A DNA stretch of 64,000 nucleotides, from the NCBI GenBank assembly GCA_012842605.1, contig DUSN01000080.1, forward strand, positions 62,001 through 126,000, given 5' to 3'. Positions 48,080 through 56,981 of the stretch are shown one piece after another. The position numbers were made by a program, and so were the translations under genes. Source of the stretch: Clostridiales bacterium. Its GTDB lineage: Bacteria; Bacillota; Clostridia; Caldicoprobacterales; DTU083. How positions within the stretch are numbered: position 1 is the stretch's first letter; the number at the start of each line of letters is the position of its first letter. The notes under the pieces were generated by a model that was not told the origin of the DNA, did no database searches, and saw only the letters and a list, made by a program, of their open reading frames with translations.

Positions 48080-50641
48080 ATGAATCTATTAGGTTTGTCA
48101 GCACAGCAGGTAAATCAGGTTGAGCAGGACTTCATGGCCGTTCCGGTTAAAGAACGGCTTCAGGAAGTTTTGGATGCAATAAAGGACTGTACTACTGAGG
48201 AACAGCTTTGCCTGAAATACATGTATGCTTATATGCCGGCATCGGATCTTACAACCTATGATGTATCACTTTTCCTCAAATGCCTCCGGGACACGCTTGA
48301 AATAATGAGAAAAGTCCCCTGGGGCAGCAAGGTAACAGGTGAGCTGTTCTTCAACTATGTGCTGCCATTGCGAATTAACAATGAAGATTTGACAGACCAC
48401 AGAGAGCAGTTTTTTCATGAGCTTTATCCCCGCATAAAGGATCTTTCCATGAGAGATTCTGTCCTGGAGGTTAATTACTGGTGCCTGGAGAAAGCAACCT
48501 ACCGTTCAACGGATATTCGTACCAGCTCTCCTCTCAATGTTATACGGAACGCATTCGGACGCTGCGGTGAGGAATCCGTGTTATGCGTAGCAGCGCTTCG
48601 AAGTGTGGGCATTCCGGCACGCCAGTGCTATACTCCCCGCTGGGCACACTGCGATGACAACCATGCCTGGGTAGAAGTATGGGCGGATGGAGCCTGGCAT
48701 TTTATAGGGGCTTGTGAACCTGAGCCTGTACTGGACAGGGGATGGTTCACTGAATCCGCACAGCGGGCTATGCTCATTCATGCCAGGGTATTTTCCAGAC
48801 TGGTGTCAGAACCTTACATAACGCATCAGACTCCTGTCATGACGCAGCTGAATATTTTGGGTAACTATGCTGTTACTAAAAACCTGCGTGTGATTGTGAC
48901 GGACGGAGATGGTAACCCGGTAAGGGATGCCGAGGTCAGGTTTGAACTTGTTAATTTTGCCCAGCTTTATCCGCTGGCTGTGCTGAAAACCGATGAAAAG
49001 GGAGAAGCATGTCTGTTGACAGGAATAGGCGATCTCTATGTTCATGTCAGCAAAGACGGGCGGTTCCTGCATAAAAAGGCAGATCATGCCTGCCAGGAAC
49101 TGCGCTTCTGTATGGATGAAGGAAGATTAAAGGATACAGGAGAAATAATATTAGATCTGGTTCCCCCCTCGGCAGGAGTTGTAAAAAATGCAGATATGCC
49201 TGAAGAAATGGCAAGACAGCATGAAATAAGGACAAAGCAGGCAAATGAAAAGAGGCTGTCATTTGAAAAGACGTTTATTCAGGGAGAAAAAGCCGAAGCT
49301 TTTGCTGCAGCATTCCCTGAATACCAGAAGGAAATTGCGGGGTTGATTGCCTTATCCAACGGTAATCATCAGGAAATTTCAGCTTTCTTAACGGGGGAGT
49401 ATGGCATTCCGCTTAAATATAAGGTTTTGCTGCTTCAGTCATTGCGTGAAAAAGACTTGTCAGACAGCACCTGTGCGGTTCTTAAAAGCCATTTGATAAG
49501 GGCTTTTGTCTACCGGGACAGGTTTAAGGATAATGAGGAGCTGTTTGTCAAGTATGTTCTCTGTCCAAGGGTGCATTTTGAAATGATCACAGATTATCGT
49601 GGTTTCATAGACGGATTCTTTACTGATGTTCAAAAAGAGGAATTCCGGCAGAATCCACGTAAAATACACCGGTATATAGAAGACAGGGTAAAGGACTGCG
49701 GTGAACGGGAATACGCCACTATCTCATCTTCGCCTGCAGGACTGCTTAAATATAATTATGGAAGCCTGATGTCAAGAAAGATACTTTTTGTGGCCATTTG
49801 CAGGACTTTAGGGATACCTGCCAGGCTGAGCGAAATTGACTGTAAGCTGGAATATTGGCAGGAAGGCACATGGAATACCATAAGCGAAGGGGATGATCTC
49901 CCTGTAGAACGCTGCTGCAGGCTGACACTTAAAAACAATCAGCCGGATGTTTCCTTCATCTACGAGAAAAACTTCACTGTTGCCCGCCTGGAGAACGGTG
50001 TTTATCATACTCTGGGGCTGGATGATTATCATTTTGATGGTGATTCCATCACCTATGAGCTGGAAGAGGGGCAGTACAGGATAACAACATCCAATCGCCT
50101 GAATGATGGATCTGTCCTGGCTGTATTGTATCACATAGAGTTGCATCGCGGTAAAGAGCATGTATTGGATATTTACCTGCGCGAACAGGACATGGTGTCG
50201 GATGAAAGGGCTGAATTGCCGGAGATACCTGTAATAACACAGGATGGCAGGCAGACATCAGCTTACAAGATGCTGGCTGCAGGGAAATCCTGTGCCGCTG
50301 CATTCATTGAACCGGGCAAAGAACCGACTGAACATCTTCTGAATGAGATCTTGGAACAGAAGGAAGAGTTTAAGAATAAGAAGGACAGGGTATTGCTGCT
50401 GGTAAATGATAATGAATGCCTGCAGAATCCGCTGCTTACTGCCGTACTGGAAGAGACAGGCATACAGGCAGCATGCAGGAATATGAACGGAGATGCTTTT
50501 CCTCTGGTGCTTAAAGCGCTTAATACGGATAACAGCAAGCTCCCGCTTGTCCTGGGGCTGGACGAACAAGGAAAATGCGTATTTCATATATCGGGCTATA
50601 ATGTTGGAACCGGTGATATAATACTTAAGCATATAAGGTAA
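48080..50641 (+). CDS. Transglutaminase-like cysteine-protease-fold protein, 853 aa
   Basis: Cytosolic (no signal peptide); AGGAGG precedes the ATG. The first transglutaminase-like domain (about 120-240) has Cys162 (GRCGEES), His195 (DDNHAWVEVW) and an acidic GACEPE in place of the usual Asp. A carboxypeptidase-regulatory-like beta domain follows (about 270-350), then a charged helical stretch. A second, degenerate transglutaminase-like module lies at about 525-610 (RKILFVAICRTLGIPARLSEID), lacking Cys and His. The C-terminus (about 745-850) looks thioredoxin-like but lacks a CxxC. Related proteins occur in sugar-utilisation operons of gut and soil bacteria, with no activity known to me. It heads the glycan gene set. 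Confidence 0.85.
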   Translation: MNLLGLSAQQVNQVEQDFMAVPVKERLQEVLDAIKDCTTEEQLCLKYMYAYMPASDLTTYDVSLFLKCLRDTLEIMRKVPWGSKVTGELFFNYVLPLRINNEDLTDHREQFFHELYPRIKDLSMRDSVLEVNYWCLEKATYRSTDIRTSSPLNVIRNAFGRCGEESVLCVAALRSVGIPARQCYTPRWAHCDDNHAWVEVWADGAWHFIGACEPEPVLDRGWFTESAQRAMLIHARVFSRLVSEPYITHQTPVMTQLNILGNYAVTKNLRVIVTDGDGNPVRDAEVRFELVNFAQLYPLAVLKTDEKGEACLLTGIGDLYVHVSKDGRFLHKKADHACQELRFCMDEGRLKDTGEIILDLVPPSAGVVKNADMPEEMARQHEIRTKQANEKRLSFEKTFIQGEKAEAFAAAFPEYQKEIAGLIALSNGNHQEISAFLTGEYGIPLKYKVLLLQSLREKDLSDSTCAVLKSHLIRAFVYRDRFKDNEELFVKYVLCPRVHFEMITDYRGFIDGFFTDVQKEEFRQNPRKIHRYIEDRVKDCGEREYATISSSPAGLLKYNYGSLMSRKILFVAICRTLGIPARLSEIDCKLEYWQEGTWNTISEGDDLPVERCCRLTLKNNQPDVSFIYEKNFTVARLENGVYHTLGLDDYHFDGDSITYELEEGQYRITTSNRLNDGSVLAVLYHIELHRGKEHVLDIYLREQDMVSDERAELPEIPVITQDGRQTSAYKMLAAGKSCAAAFIEPGKEPTEHLLNEILEQKEEFKNKKDRVLLLVNDNECLQNPLLTAVLEETGIQAACRNMNGDAFPLVLKALNTDNSKLPLVLGLDEQGKCVFHISGYNVGTGDIILKHIR

Positions 50642-50699
50642 TACTCGATTAAACAGGTATTTAAACAGACATTCAGCATAGAACAGGGGGTTATGTTTT

Positions 50700-51989
50700 A
50701 TGATGCAGGACTGGTTTCGAAAGGCAAAGCTGGGAATATTCATTCACTGGGGAATTTATGCAGTTGGTGATGTATCGGAATCATGGTCTTTTCATAACGG
50801 ACAAATCTCATACGAAGATTATATGAAGCAATGTGAGGGCTTTACTGCATCAAGGTTTGATGCAGGGAAATGGGCTGAGCTCTTTAAAAAGGCCGGAGCA
50901 AGATACGCAGTATTAACTGCCAAGCATCATGACGGTGTAGCGTTATTTGATACAAAATACAGCGATCTTAACGTTGTTAATAAAACCCCCGCAGGACGCG
51001 ACTTGATTGCCGAATATACCCAGGCTATGAGAGATGCCGGCCTGAAAGTAGGATTGTATTATTCCCTGATTGACTGGTCGGATCCCCGTTATCGTTCAGT
51101 GTATCCTGAAGGAGCAAGGCCTGAAGACTGCCTGAATGACATATACGGAACGCCTGCAGGTGGGCCGGAGAACCCCCGGCTGTGGGAAGAATTTCTTGAG
51201 TTTAACAACAATCAGCTGCGAGAATTGATGACCAAATACGGGACCATAGACCTGCTGTGGTTTGACGGGGACTGGGAGCGCAGCGCCAGGCAGTGGCGCA
51301 TGCCGGAATTCCGTGAATATCTCCATACTCTTAACCCTAACGTGGTTCTGAACTCCAGGATGCAGGGCTATGGCGATTATGAAACTCCGGAGCAGGGGAT
51401 ACCGCTGTACGGATACGATAAGCCATGGGAGTTCTGCACCACTATTAACACATCATGGGGATATCGTCCGTCAGATAATGATTACAAAACAAGCCGGATG
51501 ATTATACGCATGTTCTGTGACTGCATCACCCTGGGAGGGAATATGCTGCTTGACATTGGCCCGAAGGAAGACGGTACACTGGATCCCCGCCAGGAGCAGA
51601 TTTTACTGGATCTTGGTGATTGGATACATCAGCATGAAGAGGCTGTATATGATACAAGAAAGGGCCTTGGTTATCACCACTTCCTGGGCGGCAGCACGTT
51701 GTCTGAAGATAAGAAGACTATTTACCTCTTTATCTACGATAAGCCGGTGGAATATATCTGCGTAAAAGGGATCAAGACTCCTGTGAAACGAATTTCCGTT
51801 CTTCATACCGGAGAAGAACTTTCCTGGAGGTATACCGGGAGTCTGCCGTGGTTTAAAATACCGGGCACGTTATGGATAAAGGCAGACAAAATGGAAACGC
51901 ACCCCATGACTACAGTTTTGAAAGTTGAACTGGAAGGTGAAATTGCATATAACCTGGGTCATGGTGAAGTAATAACTCACAATGAATAA
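50700..51989 (+). CDS. GH29 alpha-L-fucosidase (first copy)
   Basis: 429 residues. The ATG has AGGGGG upstream. It hydrolyses alpha-linked fucose by a retaining mechanism. FGIFIHWG-type start (KLGIFIHWGIYAV), AKHHDGVALFDTKYSD and the nucleophile D189 in LLWFDGDWE identify GH29. GGNMLLDIGPKEDGTLD marks the end of the barrel and a beta-sandwich follows. The lack of a signal peptide implies intracellular action on imported fucosylated oligosaccharides. It is 58 nt after the transglutaminase-like gene. Confidence 0.94.
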   Translation: MMQDWFRKAKLGIFIHWGIYAVGDVSESWSFHNGQISYEDYMKQCEGFTASRFDAGKWAELFKKAGARYAVLTAKHHDGVALFDTKYSDLNVVNKTPAGRDLIAEYTQAMRDAGLKVGLYYSLIDWSDPRYRSVYPEGARPEDCLNDIYGTPAGGPENPRLWEEFLEFNNNQLRELMTKYGTIDLLWFDGDWERSARQWRMPEFREYLHTLNPNVVLNSRMQGYGDYETPEQGIPLYGYDKPWEFCTTINTSWGYRPSDNDYKTSRMIIRMFCDCITLGGNMLLDIGPKEDGTLDPRQEQILLDLGDWIHQHEEAVYDTRKGLGYHHFLGGSTLSEDKKTIYLFIYDKPVEYICVKGIKTPVKRISVLHTGEELSWRYTGSLPWFKIPGTLWIKADKMETHPMTTVLKVELEGEIAYNLGHGEVITHNE

Positions 51990-51998
51990 GAAAACTTC

Positions 51999-53039
51999 AT
52001 GAAAGGCTGTGATATTGTGAATTATCGCATTCCCAAGCCCCATCAGGATATTTTCAGGCCGGAAGTATATTATTGCAGGAAAGCGAAGGGCAAGCTGGAA
52101 CTTGACGGCAATCTGGACAAGGAGTTCTGGGCACATGCGCCATGGACTAAGGATTTTGTTGATATAGAGGGAGATATCCGGCCCAAGCCCCGTTTCAGGA
52201 CAAGGGTAAAAATGCTGTGGGACGAAGAGGCAATCTACTTTGGGGCAGAATTGATGGGTGATGAGATCTGGGCCCATATTACCAGGAGAGATGATGTAAT
52301 TTTCTATGATAATGATTTTGAGATCTTTATCGACCCGGATTCCGATACCCAATGCTATTATGAGTTTGAAATGAATGCCCTGAATACCGTATGGGATTTG
52401 CTCCTTACCAAAGCATATCGCGACGGCGGCATGCCTATGAATGGATTTGATTTAAAAGGCCTGCGTTCCGCTGTAAAAATTTACGGAGAACTGAACAATC
52501 CATATGCAAATAATGTGAAATGGACATGTGAAGTGGTCATGCCTTTTGAGTCCCTTCTTGAATGCACGGGCCAGAACGCACGGATACCGGAACCTGGTGA
52601 CTTCTGGCGTATAAACTTCTCCCGGGTGCAGTGGAAGGTGGATGTTGTTGACGGAAAATATGTCAAACGCATCAATCAGGAAACAAACAAACCCTATCCG
52701 GAAGACAACTGGGTATGGTCACCCATAGGCGTTATAAATATGCACTACCCGGAACTGTGGGGTTATGTGTTCTTCTGCGACGGAAAGGAAGACTATGAGA
52801 TTCCTGAAGACGAGAAACTGAAGTGGGAACTCCGCCGTCTGTATTATGAGCAGCATGCTTATTTCGATGAAAACGGCAGGTTTACAACGGACATTCGGTC
52901 ATTAAACAGTAATATCCAACCCAAAATCCAGGTAACGGACAATTGGTTTGAAATATCATGTCTGTCCTCCGATAAAAAAAGGCAATTGATTATCTTTGCC
53001 GATGGCAGGACAACAAGCAAGGAAATAGGAAGGAGGTAA
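51999..53039 (+). CDS. Carbohydrate-binding family 9-like (CBM9/DOMON) protein
   Basis: 346 residues from ATG 51999. GTG 52017, preceded by AAAGG, is also possible. Residues 20-250 match CBM9-like proteins: YYCRKAKGKLELDGNLDKEFWAHAPW, FRTRVKMLWDEEAIYFGAELM, NDFEIFIDPDSDT, YYEFEMNALNT and WRINFSRVQW. No catalytic residues are recognisable and no signal peptide is seen, which is unusual for a carbohydrate-binding protein. It is 9 nt behind the first fucosidase and 6 nt ahead of the second, so it belongs to the same transcript. It may bind the oligosaccharide in the cytoplasm. Confidence 0.87.
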   Translation: MKGCDIVNYRIPKPHQDIFRPEVYYCRKAKGKLELDGNLDKEFWAHAPWTKDFVDIEGDIRPKPRFRTRVKMLWDEEAIYFGAELMGDEIWAHITRRDDVIFYDNDFEIFIDPDSDTQCYYEFEMNALNTVWDLLLTKAYRDGGMPMNGFDLKGLRSAVKIYGELNNPYANNVKWTCEVVMPFESLLECTGQNARIPEPGDFWRINFSRVQWKVDVVDGKYVKRINQETNKPYPEDNWVWSPIGVINMHYPELWGYVFFCDGKEDYEIPEDEKLKWELRRLYYEQHAYFDENGRFTTDIRSLNSNIQPKIQVTDNWFEISCLSSDKKRQLIIFADGRTTSKEIGRR

Positions 53040-53045
53040 TTTGGC

Positions 53046-54404
53046 TTGGCAGATGAAATTGTGCAAGGTATCCACAATTACACAGCTGAAGAAAGATATG
53101 TAGAGCCTTCTGATCCTTTGGTGCGAGAGAAACTTGAATGGTTTAAGGACCAGAAACTGGGTTTGATGATGCACTGGGGGCCGTACTGCCAGCTGGGCAT
53201 AGTTGAGTCCTGGGCATTATCCGATAAGGACGGTGATTGGTCAAGGCATCAAATTGACTGGATAGACGGAGATATGGAGTTGTTCAAGAAGCAATACGTG
53301 GACTTGAACAAAACCTTTAATCCCGTCAGATTCATGCCGGAGCAATGGGCAGAAATTGCAAGAGACGGGGGATTCAAGTACCTGATCTTTACAACAAAGC
53401 ATCACGACGGTTTCTGCATGTGGGATACAAAAACCACTGACTATAAAATAACCGGCAAGGATTGCCCCTTCAGGATCAATAAGAATGCAGACATTGTAAA
53501 AGCGCTGTTTTCTGCATTCCAAAAAGAAGGACTTGGCATTGCAGCATACTTTTCAAAGGCTGACTGGCACAGTGAATACTATTGGGCAGAAGGGCACAGG
53601 CACAGCGGGTTTAAGAACCGGAATACCACTTATGATACAAGGGAATATCCTGAGCTGTGGAACAAATTCGTAGAATATACCCATGAACAATTAAGAGAGC
53701 TGCTCACCAACTATGGCAGGATAGATATACTTTGGCTGGATGCAGGCTGGGTCTGCCCTCAGAACAATCAGGACCTCCGTCTCCATGAGATAATAGAGGA
53801 TATAAGGAGAACAACCCAGCCCGGCCTAATAGTTGCGGACAGGACTGTGGGAGGTATATATGAAAACTACATAACTCCCGAACAGACCGTACCCAAAGAC
53901 CCAATTTTCATTCCCTGGGAAAGCTGCATTACGCTGGGCACATCCTTTTCCTTCAATTATGGTGATGACTATAAGCCTTTACGCACAGTAGTTCATCTGC
54001 TGGTTGACATTGTTGCAAAGGGCGGGAACCTGGCGCTTAATGTCGGCCCTCAGCCTGACGGGCGCTTGCCGAGACAGGCATTGAAATCCATTGAGGAACT
54101 GGGGAGATGGCTTAAAGTGTATGGAGATGCAATATACGGCACAAGGCCTTATGCTCCTTACAGAACAGGCAAATTTGCTTTTACTGCCAAAGCCGGCAAA
54201 GTGTATGCTTTCTATTTATATAAAGATGAAAATGAAGCATTAATTAGTGATATAGAAATTCCTGTTGATTTAAAGGCAAAATCAGTTACGCTTTTAGGAT
54301 CAGAGCTGCCTGTTGAATTCATCAGCACTGGGGGAGGTGTAAAAGTTTCTCTGCCGCACAGGGAAGGCAAAGCACCTGTCTGCGATGTGTTTGTTATGGA
54401 ATAA
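53046..54404 (+). CDS. GH29 alpha-L-fucosidase (second copy)
   Basis: 452 residues from TTG 53046 (GGAGGT 9 nt upstream). Catalytic nucleophile D232 lies in ILWLDAGW; LGLMMHWGPY, TTKHHDGFCMWDTK and GGNLALNVGPQPDGRL are GH29 hallmarks. It is clearly diverged from the first copy. In pairs of this kind one enzyme often cleaves alpha-1,2 or branched and the other alpha-1,3/1,4/1,6 linkages, but the linkage cannot be told from sequence. No signal peptide. Confidence 0.94.
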   Translation: MADEIVQGIHNYTAEERYVEPSDPLVREKLEWFKDQKLGLMMHWGPYCQLGIVESWALSDKDGDWSRHQIDWIDGDMELFKKQYVDLNKTFNPVRFMPEQWAEIARDGGFKYLIFTTKHHDGFCMWDTKTTDYKITGKDCPFRINKNADIVKALFSAFQKEGLGIAAYFSKADWHSEYYWAEGHRHSGFKNRNTTYDTREYPELWNKFVEYTHEQLRELLTNYGRIDILWLDAGWVCPQNNQDLRLHEIIEDIRRTTQPGLIVADRTVGGIYENYITPEQTVPKDPIFIPWESCITLGTSFSFNYGDDYKPLRTVVHLLVDIVAKGGNLALNVGPQPDGRLPRQALKSIEELGRWLKVYGDAIYGTRPYAPYRTGKFAFTAKAGKVYAFYLYKDENEALISDIEIPVDLKAKSVTLLGSELPVEFISTGGGVKVSLPHREGKAPVCDVFVME

Positions 54405-54494
54405 TAAGATTAAACTAACAAGCAGGAATTATCGTTAAGAATTGCCTTAAAAAACAGCTGGTAGTATAAAAACATTATAGTTAGGAGATATGTT

Positions 54495-55502
54495 ATGGCA
54501 AGAATTATTGGATCATCATTACCGAATATACCCTGGGAAGAAAAACCTGAAGGATGCAAAGCGCCGGTTTGGAGGTATTCCGGCAATCCCATTATAAAGC
54601 GAAATGCTATTCCCACATCAAACAGCGTCTTCAACAGCGCCGTCGTTCCATACAAGGATGGTTTTGCAGGAGTATTCCGATGCGACAGCAGAGCCCTGAG
54701 CATGGATTTATATGCCGGATTCAGCAAGGATGGAATCAACTGGAGTATTGAGGAAACACCGATTCAATTTGCAGGGGAAGGCAAAAATCCTGAAGATGAG
54801 CAGGAGATTCTAAATCGTGAGTACCGGTATGACCCCCGGGTCTGCTATATGGACGGCAAATACTATATAACATGGTGCAACGGATACCATGGTCCTACAA
54901 TAGGAATTGGCTATACTTACGATTTCAAAACATTCTACCAGATAGAAAATGCTTTTCTGCCGTACAATCGAAACGGTGTACTGTTTCCAAGAAAAATTGG
55001 CGGCAAATACTGCATGCTCAGCCGCCCCAGCGATACAGGGCATACCCCCTTCGGTGACATATTTATAAGCTTCAGCCCGGATATGGAATATTGGGGCAAG
55101 CACAGGCATGTAATGAGCACTATCAAGACCGATGAAAGTGCATGGCAGTCTACTAAAATAGGGGCAGGTCCAATCCCTATAGAGACAGATGAAGGCTGGC
55201 TGGTATTCTACCATGGCGTTATAACAACGTGCAACGGTTTTGTTTACCGTATGGGTGCTGCCCTTCTGGATTCTGAAAAGCCCTGGAAGGTTAAAGTTCG
55301 TTCCAGGCACTATATTATGGGACCTGAAGTATTGTATGAGCAGACAGGTGATGTTCCCAATGTTGTATTCCCGTGTGCTGCCCTTACAGATGCTGATACC
55401 GGTAGGATAGCCATATATTACGGCTGTGCCGATACTGTTACAGGTATTGCATTTACTACAGTTGACGAGACCTTGAATTATATAAAGAAATATGCATTGT
55501 AA
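54495..55502 (+). CDS. GH130-like beta-mannoside phosphorylase/hydrolase
   Basis: 335 residues, a five-bladed propeller. TAGGAGAT precedes the [20 protein letters not shown] carries the catalytic Asp; [19 protein letters not shown] and [20 protein letters not shown] are GH130 hallmarks. Most characterised members are inverting phosphorylases releasing mannose-1-phosphate; some lack the phosphate-binding residues and hydrolyse instead. I could not confirm the phosphate site. With two fucosidases it suggests breakdown of a fucose- and mannose-containing glycan. Confidence 0.85.
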   Translation: MARIIGSSLPNIPWEEKPEGCKAPVWRYSGNPIIKRNAIPTSNSVFNSAVVPYKDGFAGVFRCDSRALSMDLYAGFSKDGINWSIEETPIQFAGEGKNPEDEQEILNREYRYDPRVCYMDGKYYITWCNGYHGPTIGIGYTYDFKTFYQIENAFLPYNRNGVLFPRKIGGKYCMLSRPSDTGHTPFGDIFISFSPDMEYWGKHRHVMSTIKTDESAWQSTKIGAGPIPIETDEGWLVFYHGVITTCNGFVYRMGAALLDSEKPWKVKVRSRHYIMGPEVLYEQTGDVPNVVFPCAALTDADTGRIAIYYGCADTVTGIAFTTVDETLNYIKKYAL

Positions 55503-55540
55503 TTTATGCAGGCACTGACCGGACCGGCAGGCATTATAAG

Positions 55541-55578
55541 GCCTCCGAATCAAAAAAATGATTCGGAGGCTTTTATAT
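55541..55578 (+). terminator. Terminator of the glycan operon
   Basis: GCCTCCGAATCA and TGATTCGGAGGC, a perfect 12-bp stem, then TTTTATATTT. Confidence 0.9.
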
Positions 55579-55704
55579 TTAGCCTGATATGCATGCAGCT
55601 CAACTCAATAAGCATGCGGTAAAACTATATGTTAATCCTGCTGGGGAAGCGATAGAACAGCACATTGACAAAAAAATATTTAATGATCATCTAACATAAA
55701 ATAA

Positions 55705-55734
55705 TTGACATGTATCTAATATATATTGTATCAT
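55705..55734 (+). promoter_or_regulatory. Promoter of the regulator-ABC exporter operon
   Basis: TTGACA (55705-55710), an 18-bp spacer and TATCAT (55729-55734). A direct repeat TGTATC (55711-55716 and 55728-55733) overlaps the spacer and -10 and may be a regulator site. Confidence 0.6.
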
Positions 55735-55772
55735 AAATGTAAAAGATTGCAAATCAAACAGGAGGGGCAGAT

Positions 55773-56978
55773 ATGGCAAAATGGACTGAACGGGTGATAG
55801 TCAGCGATTCACCTAATTTTTATATGGAAGCAGTAGAACTGGTAGATGATTATTTTCAATGGCTAAATGAGAGTGATGAAAATAAGGAGAAAAGTATACC
55901 ATGGGAAGATAGGCATCTGGTCAGTCACCCCGAGAATTTTACTTTAAGTCCTTCCGAAGTTGATCAGTTGTTTAATGACGTTCATCGTTTTCTATCGGAA
56001 TGCAGAAAGAATGCTGCACCGGTTATCTACTCCCGCCAGGATCTTCAGCCATACTTTGCGATAAAAGCATCGGAACACACCAAAGAGATGCCCGGTTTCC
56101 TCAAAGAAGTGCTTGTAATGTCCGATGTTCAGTCAGCAAAGGACCTTACAAGAGATGAGTTTGTTACCTGCTGCCTTTTTTGTCTGCATGAGCTGTCAGA
56201 CAAGCTGCATACAGGAGAATTTGAAATCGGTTCACCTGAAGAACAGGAATTATATAACAAGTTAACCAATCCGGATTTTGATATGAAGGAAATATTTGAT
56301 GCTGTAACGAATACATCGTTGTCTGATAAGGAGCAGATGCTGATTCTTCGACTCTTCCAGGACATTGATGCAATTTACATAAAGGTAAGAGAAACTCTGC
56401 TTTTGGTTGAGCAGATTTGCAGGGAGAATTATCATATTGCAAAGGACCGATTTGCAAACAAAGTAAAGATGCTGAAAGCAGACCAGGGCAAGACCTATTA
56501 TAATGAGTGGATAGAACGGGCAAAGCTTCAGATTGATGATTTCCGCACAGAAGAGCCAATTTATCTGGAAGTTGGCATCATAGCATATGGCGCACTGTCT
56601 ATCCGGTTTACTTCCTGGCAGCGTACCAAGCTTCGGCTGTCTGCCGGATTGCTGTTTGACGAATTGTGCAAACTGGAAGATAAGGGAAAATTCCGGGACA
56701 AAATGACCCAGAAGCAGCTAAAAGCCATAGCAGATCCCACCCGCTATAAGATTATCCGCCAATTGTCAATACGTCCGCAGTATGTTCAGGAGATGGCTGA
56801 TGCCCTTAACTTAACGGCAGCAACCTTATCCCATCATCTCGCAGTACTCCAGCAGGTGTTGCTGGTAGGCGTAAGCATCAAAGGCCGGAAGAGCTATTAT
56901 TGTCTGAACGCAGATGAACTGGAAGAGCTGGGAAGAACCCTTCAACATATGGCACAAAGAAGCAGAATGGAGGAATAG
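55773..56978 (+). CDS. Large ArsR-type (winged helix) transcriptional regulator
   Basis: 401 residues, against about 100 for usual ArsR proteins. AGGAGGGG precedes the ATG. The DNA-binding part is at the C-terminus (about 312-395): KQLKAIADPTRYKIIRQLSIRP, MADALNLTAATLSHHLAVLQQ and the wing GVSIKGRKSYYCLN. The first 300 residues are helical and of unknown type, probably a ligand-binding or oligomerisation region. It is 3 nt ahead of a two-subunit ABC exporter, so it likely controls export of a drug or peptide signal and its own operon. Confidence 0.85.
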   Translation: MAKWTERVIVSDSPNFYMEAVELVDDYFQWLNESDENKEKSIPWEDRHLVSHPENFTLSPSEVDQLFNDVHRFLSECRKNAAPVIYSRQDLQPYFAIKASEHTKEMPGFLKEVLVMSDVQSAKDLTRDEFVTCCLFCLHELSDKLHTGEFEIGSPEEQELYNKLTNPDFDMKEIFDAVTNTSLSDKEQMLILRLFQDIDAIYIKVRETLLLVEQICRENYHIAKDRFANKVKMLKADQGKTYYNEWIERAKLQIDDFRTEEPIYLEVGIIAYGALSIRFTSWQRTKLRLSAGLLFDELCKLEDKGKFRDKMTQKQLKAIADPTRYKIIRQLSIRPQYVQEMADALNLTAATLSHHLAVLQQVLLVGVSIKGRKSYYCLNADELEELGRTLQHMAQRSRMEE

Positions 56979-56981
56979 ATT

